DNA from: Candidatus Methanofastidiosia archaeon
GTDB taxonomy: Archaea; Methanobacteriota_B; Thermococci; Methanofastidiosales; NM3
Length of the DNA: 5,615 nt
Direction of reading: 5' to 3'
Assembly (NCBI GenBank): GCA_020854925.1
Contig: JAHKLV010000132.1
Location: 1-5,615, forward strand
Shown: positions 1-4,790 of the stretch, in pieces
Layout of the letters: every line of letters begins with the position of its first letter
How positions within the stretch are numbered: the first letter of the stretch is position 1
Position numbers and translations under genes: made by a program
The notes under the pieces: model-generated
The model's database searches: none
The model's input: the letters and a program-made list of their open reading frames with translations, nothing else
What the model was told of the DNA's origin: nothing

Positions 1-1009
1 CCGCAGCCACATGGTATTCACGAAGGTCGGGGGCAAAGCCCAAGGCGACATTGGCCTCATACGTGTCAAGCCCGCCGTCCTGAAGCTCGTAGGCACGAAG
101 CTTGTGGTGGAGTCCGATGCCCCGTCCCTCCTGGCGCAGATAGATGAGCACACCGGCGCCGGTATTCCCGATTTGGCGCAGGGACTCGCGCAGCTGGTCC
201 CCGCAGTCGCAGCGCAGCGACCCGAGGGCGTCGCCGGTAAGGCATTCGGAGTGCACCCTGACAAGCACCCCGTCAGCGCCCTCGACGTCACCGGCCACGA
301 GGGCGACGTGGGTCTCCCCCGTTGCGATGTCCCGGAAGCTGACTCCCGAGAAATGACCGTAGCGCGTGGGTGCGTCAAAGGTGGCAACGACGTCTACGAG
401 CGGCTCGGTGGCGCGCCGGTGGCGCACGAGCTCGGCGATGGTCATCACCAGGAGGCCGTGCTTCTCGGCAAAGGCGAACAGTTCGGGAAGCCGCGCCATG
501 GTGCCATCGTCAGCAATAATTTCGCAGATGGCAGCCGCGGGGGCCAGCCCCGCAAGATGCATGAGGTCGATGGAGGCCTCGGTGTGCCCGCGCCGCTCGA
601 GCACGCCGCCGTCCCTGGCCATGAGGGGAAAGACGTGTCCGGGCCGGCGAAGCGCGTCGGGCCCGGCTTCCCCGTCACTGAGCACGGCGAGGGTCCTGCT
701 GCGTTCCTGTGCGGCAATGCCGGTGGTGGTGCCCACGGCATCCACGGACACGCCAAAGGCGGTCTGGTGGGGGTCGGTGTTGTCCGTCACCATGGGCGGT
801 ATCTCCAGTGACTCCATGCGGGACCGTGAAAGCGGGGCGCAGAGGAGCCCCTTTCCCTTCGTTATCATGAAGTTCACCGCATCGGGCGTCGCGAACTGCG
901 CCGCCATGACGAGATCTCCCTCGTTTTCCCTGTCTTCGTCGTCAACGACGACAATCATCCTTCCTTCCTGCAGGGCGGATACCGCCTGCGGTATGGTGGC
1001 AAAGTGCAT
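1..1009 (-). CDS. ribBA: Bifunctional 3,4-dihydroxy-2-butanone-4-phosphate synthase / GTP cyclohydrolase II (RibBA), 3' end cut by window edge
   Basis: This cytosolic enzyme has two activities in riboflavin synthesis: the RibB domain turns ribulose 5-phosphate into 3,4-dihydroxy-2-butanone 4-phosphate plus formate, and the RibA domain opens GTP to the diaminopyrimidine precursor. 336 codons are visible with no stop. The RibB domain (about 1-200) has the DDEDRENEGDL motif at 23-33 with acidic metal and substrate residues, RPGHVFPL at 122-129, and GHTEA at 141-145, whose His is the second metal ligand. The RibA domain (about 203 on) has zinc-ligand cysteines C256, C267 and C269 in HSECLTGD...LRCDCG, LRQEGRGIGL at 291-300, and Y307, D328 and R330, which align with the E. 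coli RibA active-site Tyr105, Asp126 and Arg128. By comparison with E. coli RibA about 60 C-terminal residues are missing off the edge. The ATG at 1009 is preceded by GAGGGAG. It lies 9 nt after the ribE stop, so the two genes form one operon. The domain fusion is typical of bacteria. Confidence 0.96.
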   Translation of the reverse strand, partial: MHFATIPQAVSALQEGRMIVVVDDEDRENEGDLVMAAQFATPDAVNFMITKGKGLLCAPLSRSRMESLEIPPMVTDNTDPHQTAFGVSVDAVGTTTGIAAQERSRTLAVLSDGEAGPDALRRPGHVFPLMARDGGVLERRGHTEASIDLMHLAGLAPAAAICEIIADDGTMARLPELFAFAEKHGLLVMTIAELVRHRRATEPLVDVVATFDAPTRYGHFSGVSFRDIATGETHVALVAGDVEGADGVLVRVHSECLTGDALGSLRCDCGDQLRESLRQIGNTGAGVLIYLRQEGRGIGLHHKLRAYELQDGGLDTYEANVALGFAPDLREYHVAA

Positions 1010-1013
1010 GTCT

Positions 1014-1020
1014 CTCCCTC
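1014..1020 (-). promoter_or_regulatory. Ribosome binding site of ribBA overlapping the ribE stop codon
   Basis: On the minus strand the sequence reads TGAGGGAGAGACATG. The purine-rich GAGGGAG overlaps the TGA of the upstream riboflavin synthase gene and sits 4 nt before the ribBA ATG. It is weaker than the GGAGG motifs of the neighbours. The overlap suggests translational coupling of ribBA to ribE (inference). Confidence 0.55.
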
Positions 1021-1636
1021 AAAATCCTTGTGCGCGGAGGAACGCCATTCCCAGCGGTTCGCCTGCCGGCCGCCCGGCCCCGAAGGCCAGCGTGTCCGCC
1101 TCGACGTTGCAGCGCCCACCGGGGCGCACATCGCCCAGGGTGGTGGCCTCCCGCGTATGGGACACGAGCGACACCCACGCAACGCCGCCCGAGGCCTGCG
1201 CCACGGTGAGGCTGACGCCGTCGACGGCGAGCGACCCCCTCGGACGGACCGAAACCGTCCGGGGAAGCGAAAGGCCGAGCCAGACGGCGCTTCCTTCCCT
1301 GCGGCGTCCGCTGACGCGGGCAACGCCGTGCACGTGCCCGGTCACCAGGTGGCCGCCGAATCGGCCGTCGGCCGGCATGGCGCGCTCGAGGTTGACACGG
1401 GCCCCCCCTGAAAGGTGCCCTATCGTCGTTGTGCGCAGCGTCTCGGGCATGACCTCGAATCGAACGGTACTGGCGCCGGTGCCGCACACGGTGAGGCAGG
1501 CGCCCGCCACGGCGATGCTGTCGCCAAGCGAGGTCCCCTCAAGGACGGTGCGGGCCCGAACGGAAAGGATGCCCCCGCTTTTCGTCACCCGAAGCGACTC
1601 GACGCGCCCCACCTCTTCAACGATGCCGGTAAACAC
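1019..1636 (-). CDS. ribE: Riboflavin synthase, bacterial-type (alpha subunit, duplicated-barrel)
   Basis: This enzyme dismutates two 6,7-dimethyl-8-ribityllumazine molecules into riboflavin and 5-amino-6-ribitylaminouracil, the last step of riboflavin synthesis. The protein is 205 aa, normal for the family. It starts with the signature MFTGIVEE. The first lumazine-binding barrel (about 1-88) has GDSIAVAGACLTV at 38-50 with the conserved Cys47. The second barrel (about 97-185) repeats the pattern as GSLAVDGVSLTV at 134-145. The linker LERAMPADGRFGGHLVTGH carries conserved His96 and His101, and NVEAD at 177-181 supplies the conserved Asp. The C-terminal tail after D181 is unusual: it lacks the usual Lys-Tyr that follows in this family and is Gly/Pro-rich. 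The GTG start is fixed by the obligatory N-terminal MFTG and by AAAGGAGG 7 nt upstream. The gene is first in a two-gene operon with ribBA. Symbols ribE and ribC are both used for this enzyme. Studied methanogens normally use an unrelated archaeal enzyme, so a bacterial origin is likely. Confidence 0.95.
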   Translation of the reverse strand: MFTGIVEEVGRVESLRVTKSGGILSVRARTVLEGTSLGDSIAVAGACLTVCGTGASTVRFEVMPETLRTTTIGHLSGGARVNLERAMPADGRFGGHLVTGHVHGVARVSGRRREGSAVWLGLSLPRTVSVRPRGSLAVDGVSLTVAQASGGVAWVSLVSHTREATTLGDVRPGGRCNVEADTLAFGAGRPAGEPLGMAFLRAQGF

Positions 1637-1643
1637 GAAGCGT

Positions 1644-1651
1644 CCTCCTTT
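1644..1651 (-). promoter_or_regulatory. Strong Shine-Dalgarno of ribE deciding a GTG start
   Basis: AAAGGAGG on the minus strand lies 7 nt upstream of GTG at 1636. This is a near-perfect match to the 16S anti-Shine-Dalgarno and fixes the non-ATG start of the riboflavin synthase gene. Confidence 0.85.
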
Positions 1652-1660
1652 GTACCTTGG

Positions 1661-1693
1661 CTTACGACACCCTATTATAAAATTTTGGGTAAG
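1661..1693. repeat. Imperfect inverted repeat flanking the rib TATA box, candidate operator
   Basis: CTTAC-GACA-CCC (1661-1672) and GGGTAAG (1687-1693) are complementary (CTTAC/GTAAG and CCC/GGG) apart from the 4-nt insertion. They surround the TATA box. Between them AAAATTTT (1679-1686) is a perfect palindrome. A regulator bound here would block promoter access. Riboflavin genes of many archaea are controlled by the RbkR repressor/riboflavin kinase, but I cannot assign this site to it. Confidence 0.35.
1674..1689 (-). promoter_or_regulatory. Archaeal promoter (TATA box and possible BRE) of the ribE-ribBA operon
   Basis: On the minus strand CCCAAAATTTTATAAT occurs in an otherwise GC-rich region. 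TTTTATAAT (1674-1682) fits an archaeal TATA box, and the CCCAAAA just upstream could be its BRE. About 26 nt downstream of the box centre is position 1652, which would give a leader of about 15 nt starting right at the Shine-Dalgarno. The gap therefore holds a dedicated promoter, although readthrough from the ABC operon upstream is also possible. No FMN-riboswitch-like structure fits in this gap. Confidence 0.6.
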
Positions 1694-1706
1694 TAATCAA
1701 TTTTGG
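1681..1706. repeat. Short direct repeat AATTTTGG upstream of the rib promoter
   Basis: AATTTTGG occurs at 1681-1688 and again at 1699-1706, 18 nt apart, in the gap between the ABC operon and ribE. The first copy overlaps the TATA/BRE region. It could be a tandem operator or chance similarity in an AT-rich segment. Confidence 0.3.
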
Positions 1707-1732
1707 ATTAGAAGCTATGTCTGCCACGCCAG

Positions 1733-2755
1733 CTACAGCGACGGCAGGTGGAGCATGCCGGACATCCGCCGCCGAAGGACCTTTGCGGCCATGACGAGGA
1801 CCGCGGCATCACAGAGCACGAGGACCACAAGCTTCCACCACACATCGCCGAGCGCAGCCCCCTCCTGGGTGAGGGAGATGATGGGCGCGATGAAGTAGTG
1901 GGTGGGAAAGAGCATGCCAAGCCAAGAAGGTATCTGGGGAAAGAGGATGACAAGCGCAGGGAACTGCAGCACGATGTTAAAGAGCTTCATGCGGGCGATA
2001 AGGTCGGTCATGCTGTTCATGACGACGCCGGCCATGAGGCCGATACCGATGGTGAAAAGCACCCCGAAAAAGAGGAAGACGACAACGAGCGCACTCGTGA
2101 GCGCACCGTTGAGCCCGAGAATGAGGAGACCCAGCACCATGCCGAGGAAGAGGCCGAACAACGCCTTTGCCGCAATGACGTCAAAGGGCGTGGCAGGGGA
2201 GACGAAGAGCGCGTCCAGGGTGTGATGCTCCCGCTCCTCGATGAGCGACGACGAGATGATAAGGCCGCCGACGACGGCCGCGATGATGACCAGGAACGGA
2301 ATGAGGCGCACCTGCAGGGAAAGGCCCCGCGGCTCGAGGCGCTCGACGGAAATGTCGACCGTCTCCGTGCTCCCCGACGCAGCAGCAAGCGCGGACGAGA
2401 CGGCGGCGTAGAGTGCCGCCCGTTCTGAGGATGTTGTGTCCCCCGCATAGAGGAGCACGTAATACTCGCCCGCCATGAGGCCCCCGTCACGATCTCCGCT
2501 GGCCACCGCTTCGCGCACCGCCTCTATCGAGGGGTAGGTCGCCACATCGACGGCGCCGGACGAGGAAAGATATGCCGCCGCGGCATCGTCCTGACAGACC
2601 CCCAATGAAGGCACCGAACCCCCCAGCGACCCAAGCGCCACGGTGATGACAAGGGTCATGAGAAGGGGGAAGGCGAGGTAGAAGAAAAAATACGGCTCAC
2701 GGACCGTGACCCGCACATCCTTTTTCGCAAGCCGCGCAATGAGCGGGACGTTCAC
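1733..2755 (-). CDS. ABC-2-type transporter permease subunit (second permease of the operon)
   Basis: This is a 340-aa integral membrane subunit of an ABC exporter. Helix 1 is at about 22-42. A long extracytoplasmic domain (about 43-150) follows, then helices at about 151-171, 197-216, 219-244, 257-277 and 307-325. Just after helix 2 comes IEEREHHTLDALFVSPAT (172-189), then FDVIAAK; this Glu-rich stretch and the SPATP turn are the usual ABC-2 permease segment that contacts the ATPase. The GTG start at 2755 overlaps the stop of the preceding permease as GTGA (4 nt), with CAGGAGG 8 nt upstream, so translation is coupled. It resembles its neighbour in length and topology (KKDVR near the N terminus against RKDVR), so the two probably form a heterodimeric channel. 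The substrate is unknown. Confidence 0.9.
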   Translation of the reverse strand: MNVPLIARLAKKDVRVTVREPYFFFYLAFPLLMTLVITVALGSLGGSVPSLGVCQDDAAAAYLSSSGAVDVATYPSIEAVREAVASGDRDGGLMAGEYYVLLYAGDTTSSERAALYAAVSSALAAASGSTETVDISVERLEPRGLSLQVRLIPFLVIIAAVVGGLIISSSLIEEREHHTLDALFVSPATPFDVIAAKALFGLFLGMVLGLLILGLNGALTSALVVVFLFFGVLFTIGIGLMAGVVMNSMTDLIARMKLFNIVLQFPALVILFPQIPSWLGMLFPTHYFIAPIISLTQEGAALGDVWWKLVVLVLCDAAVLVMAAKVLRRRMSGMLHLPSL

Positions 2756-3810
2756 CGGTACCGCCTCCTGATGGCGGCGATGCCGCCTACAAAGAAGACG
2801 ACGTCAAGGCAGGCGATGGCGAGATAGCTGCGCCACACGTCCGCGATGCCGGCACCCCTGTTGAGGACCTGGCCAAAGGCGTCCACCAGGTAGTAGGTGG
2901 GTATCGCCCTCACGGCATCGTGGGATATGTCGGGTATGAACAGGAGGAGCCCCGGCAGGAGGAGGACGATAAGCGGGATTGACACGTACATGTAGGACCC
3001 GGTGATGTTTTCCGTCAGGCTGCCAAGGAGGAGGCCGAGGCTTACGGCAAGGAGCGCCCCGAGCACGATGCCGAGAAAGAGGGCGACTAGGTCGCCCCGT
3101 ACGCTCCGGGTGAGCAGGAGAATGACGAAGACGACGCCCACGGCGTAGACACCTCCCACGAGCGTCTTTGCCGTTAGCACATCAGACGGCCGCGCGGGAG
3201 TGACGAGAAGCGCGCGCATGGTGCCTGCAGCGCTTTCCTCCACCACCAGCGTGGCGATGGTCCACATCTCCATCATGAGCGCCATGAGCAGGTAGAAGGG
3301 CACCGACTGCTCTCGCATGGGCACAAACCCCGCCTCGTCGGCACCGATGACCTCCGTGGCCAGCGGCACGGGAAGCGTCCCGTAGACGTCGTATCCTGCA
3401 AGCGTTGCGACCAGGAAGGAAAGCGCTTCTGCCTGCCCGGTGGAAAGCTCGTCGGCTACCACCAGGGAGAGGGACGGCACCCCTCCGGCAGCGACAACCT
3501 CGTCAAAGGTTGCAGGTATGACGATGCCGGCTATGGCATCGCCAGCGTAGACCGCCTCATGGAGTGCCTCCTCCGAGGAAACAAAGGAAAAGGCCGCACC
3601 GCGTGAAAGCTGCGGCGGCAGCGAGGAAAAGAGCGCGGAAGCGCCCTCGTCATAGACAGACAGGTGGTACGTCTCATCCGTCGCCGAAGGCAGGGCGTAG
3701 TAGACGAGCGAAAAGAGCACGCCACTCACCAGCGCCAGGAGCACGAGATTGTTGCGCATGGCCATGCGGACGTCTTTGCGCGCTATGGCGGCCACACATG
3801 CCCGGCGCAT
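2752..3810 (-). CDS. ABC-2-type transporter permease subunit (first permease of the operon)
   Basis: This 352-aa membrane protein is the first permease of the exporter. Helix 1 spans about 21-40. A soluble extracytoplasmic domain of about 125 residues follows, then helices at about 170-190, 216-234, 241-263, 274-292 and 328-346. The cytoplasmic segment EESAAGTMRALLVTPARPSD (191-210) after helix 2 is the ATPase-contact motif of the family. The start ATG at 3810 is only 2 nt after the ATPase stop and has GGGGAGG about 11 nt upstream. The architecture (one helix, large outer domain, five helices) is seen in exporters of the YhfQ/YbhR/DrrB-like ABC-2 group, whose substrates range from drugs to sodium, so no substrate is proposed. 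Confidence 0.9.
   Translation of the reverse strand: MRRACVAAIARKDVRMAMRNNLVLLALVSGVLFSLVYYALPSATDETYHLSVYDEGASALFSSLPPQLSRGAAFSFVSSEEALHEAVYAGDAIAGIVIPATFDEVVAAGGVPSLSLVVADELSTGQAEALSFLVATLAGYDVYGTLPVPLATEVIGADEAGFVPMREQSVPFYLLMALMMEMWTIATLVVEESAAGTMRALLVTPARPSDVLTAKTLVGGVYAVGVVFVILLLTRSVRGDLVALFLGIVLGALLAVSLGLLLGSLTENITGSYMYVSIPLIVLLLPGLLLFIPDISHDAVRAIPTYYLVDAFGQVLNRGAGIADVWRSYLAIACLDVVFFVGGIAAIRRRYR
2764..2770 (-). promoter_or_regulatory. Shine-Dalgarno inside the upstream gene, for the GTG-started second permease
   Basis: CAGGAGG on the minus strand lies 8 nt upstream of GTG at 2755, within the last codons of the first permease. It supports the GTGA overlap start over internal alternatives. 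Confidence 0.75.
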
Positions 3811-3812
3811 GG

Positions 3813-4658
3813 TCAGAGCTTCCTCCCCGTAAGCTGGATAAAGACCTCCTCGAGCGTGGCCTCCAGGGTATGGACGGTCGCGATGCCCCCCGCGCGTAGG
3901 AGCGCCCCCATACGGTCGGGCGTCGCGTCGTCGTCAAGCGGGAGCACCTCCTCGGCAAAGTCATCACCCGCGCGGGTGCGCACCCGCAGGAGGCGCCGCC
4001 CGAGGCGCAGCTTGAGGTTTTCAGGGGTGTCAAGCGCGACGATGCGCCCCTCGTTGATGAAGGCGACACGGTCGGAGAGCGCATCTGCCTCGGCCATGTT
4101 ATGGGTGGTGAGAAAGACGGTCTTGCCCCTGGTTTTCTCCGCACGGATAATCTCACGGATCTGCTCGGCGGAAACGGGGTCGAGGCCGGACGTGGGCTCG
4201 TCGAGAAAAAGGACATCGGGGTCGTTCACCAGGGCCCGTGCCACCATGACGCGCTGCTGCATGCCCTTCGAGAGCGCCTCGGCGCGCTCTGAAGCCCATT
4301 TTTCAAGGTCGACTTTTCTGATAAGCTCGTCCACATCGACGGAACGGTCAAAGAGATCGGCGAAAAACTGCAGGTTCTCGCGCACCGTCATGCGCGGATA
4401 GAGGTTCTTTTCCTCGAAGCAGACGCCGATGCGCTCATGGACCGCCTTGGGGTGCCGTGACACATCCGTCCCGAGGACGGTGGCAACGCCCCGGGCGGGC
4501 ACGAGCTGGCCGGTAAGCATCTTGACGGTGGTGCTCTTCCCGGCGCCGTTCGGCCCGAGAAACCCGAGGATCTCGCCCTCGGCAACCGAGAAGGATATGT
4601 CGTCCACGGCGACAAAGTCGCCGTAGCGGTACGTGAGGCCGGTTGCTTCAATCATCAT
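3813..4658 (-). CDS. ABC transporter ATP-binding protein of the ABC-2 exporter
   Basis: This cytosolic ATPase powers the two permeases encoded just downstream. Counting from the second ATG (4655, 280 aa): Walker A GPNGAGKST is at 34-42, the signature LSKGMQQR at 128-135, Walker B VLFLDEPTSGLD at 148-159 with catalytic Glu153, and the H-loop TTHNM at 183-187 with His185. The C-terminal extension of about 70 residues (LRLGRR...TLEEVFIQLTGRKL) is typical of ABC-2/DrrA-like exporters. At the Q-loop position the residue is Glu81 (CFEEKNLY) where most families have Gln. Signature Ser-Lys-Gly-Met replaces SGGQ; this is common in this subgroup. The open frame extends upstream to 5117, but that part is antisense to frhA and crosses the TATA box, so the start is ATG 4658 or the adjacent 4655, where homology begins (MIEATGLTYRYGD). 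No strong Shine-Dalgarno precedes it; GGGA (4671-4674) is the best match. Confidence 0.93.
   Translation of the reverse strand: MMIEATGLTYRYGDFVAVDDISFSVAEGEILGFLGPNGAGKSTTVKMLTGQLVPARGVATVLGTDVSRHPKAVHERIGVCFEEKNLYPRMTVRENLQFFADLFDRSVDVDELIRKVDLEKWASERAEALSKGMQQRVMVARALVNDPDVLFLDEPTSGLDPVSAEQIREIIRAEKTRGKTVFLTTHNMAEADALSDRVAFINEGRIVALDTPENLKLRLGRRLLRVRTRAGDDFAEEVLPLDDDATPDRMGALLRAGGIATVHTLEATLEEVFIQLTGRKL
3822..3828 (-). promoter_or_regulatory. Shine-Dalgarno of the first permease
   Basis: GGGGAGG lies within the final codons of the ATPase gene, 11 nt before ATG 3810. With a 2-nt intergenic gap it points to coupled translation of ATPase and permease. Confidence 0.6.
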
Positions 4659-4696
4659 GACGTGCGCACTTCCCGAATATCCCGTAACGTATGTAT

Positions 4697-4713
4697 TCCT
4701 TACTTTATAAGGA
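4697..4713. repeat. Inverted repeat TCCTTA-N5-TAAGGA over the divergent promoter
   Basis: TCCTTA (4697-4702) and TAAGGA (4708-4713) form a perfect 6-bp inverted repeat with a 5-nt centre. It coincides with the TATA box proposed for the ABC operon, so a dimeric regulator could occlude it. It may also be chance. Confidence 0.4.
4704..4712 (-). promoter_or_regulatory. TATA box of the ABC exporter operon
   Basis: On the minus strand CCTTATAAAG matches an archaeal TATA box (TATAAA at 4704-4709). A start about 25 nt downstream, near 4681, gives a leader of about 22 nt before ATG 4658. The same bases read TTTATAAGG on the plus strand and could alternatively serve frhA, giving a leader of nearly 60 nt. 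Confidence 0.55.
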
Positions 4714-4751
4714 TTGTCAACGGTCATCGAAAATCCCCGTATGAAGAAAAG

Positions 4752-4768
4752 TGAAAAACATATATTAA
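4752..4768 (+). promoter_or_regulatory. TATA box and purine-rich BRE upstream of frhA
   Basis: TGAAAAACATATATTAA combines an A-rich BRE-like segment (4752-4758) with the TATA-like CATATATTAA (4759-4768). A start about 26 nt from the centre would fall near 4790, at the GTG itself, so a transcript from here would be leaderless or nearly so. The Shine-Dalgarno-like AGGAG (4771-4775) and AGGAA (4782-4786) would then lie outside the mRNA, which leaves the true start site open. Confidence 0.5.
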
Positions 4769-4781
4769 TTAGGAGCACGAT

Positions 4782-4786
4782 AGGAA
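4782..4786 (+). promoter_or_regulatory. Possible Shine-Dalgarno of frhA
   Basis: AGGAA ends 4 nt before the GTG start at 4791; a better match, AGGAG (4771-4775), is 15 nt away. Spacing is suboptimal for both. An in-frame TAG at 4770-4772 rules out any earlier start, and the only other candidate is ATG 4818 inside the conserved NPMTRIEGH segment, so GTG 4791 is preferred. Confidence 0.4.
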
Positions 4787-4790
4787 CGAT

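Noticed and set aside
11..811. A 266-codon plus-strand open frame
   Set aside because: It lies antisense to ribBA, whose catalytic motifs are intact on the other strand. The Gly/His-rich translation is a shadow.
942..1487. Arg-rich 181-codon minus-strand frame overlapping riboflavin synthase
   Set aside because: It is out of frame with the real ribE and ribBA genes and has no recognisable domain.
1637..1732. Possible terminator after the ABC operon
   Set aside because: The gap has short A/T runs but no strong oligo-T tract or GC-rich hairpin on the minus strand; the AT-rich part is better explained by the rib TATA box.
1637..1732. FMN riboswitch upstream of ribE
   Set aside because: The likely leader is only about 15 nt and the whole gap is 96 nt, too short for the conserved multi-helix FMN aptamer, whose motifs I do not see.
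366..1898. A 510-codon plus-strand open frame spanning both rib genes and the gap
   Set aside because: It is antisense to two unmistakable enzymes and crosses the rib promoter. Its Ser/Arg/Pro-rich translation has no family resemblance and arises from GC-rich third codon positions.
1748..2428. Highly charged 226-codon plus-strand frame (rich in Glu, Asp, Arg, His)
   Set aside because: It is the complement of hydrophobic transmembrane codons of the permease, which typically yields charged antisense translations.
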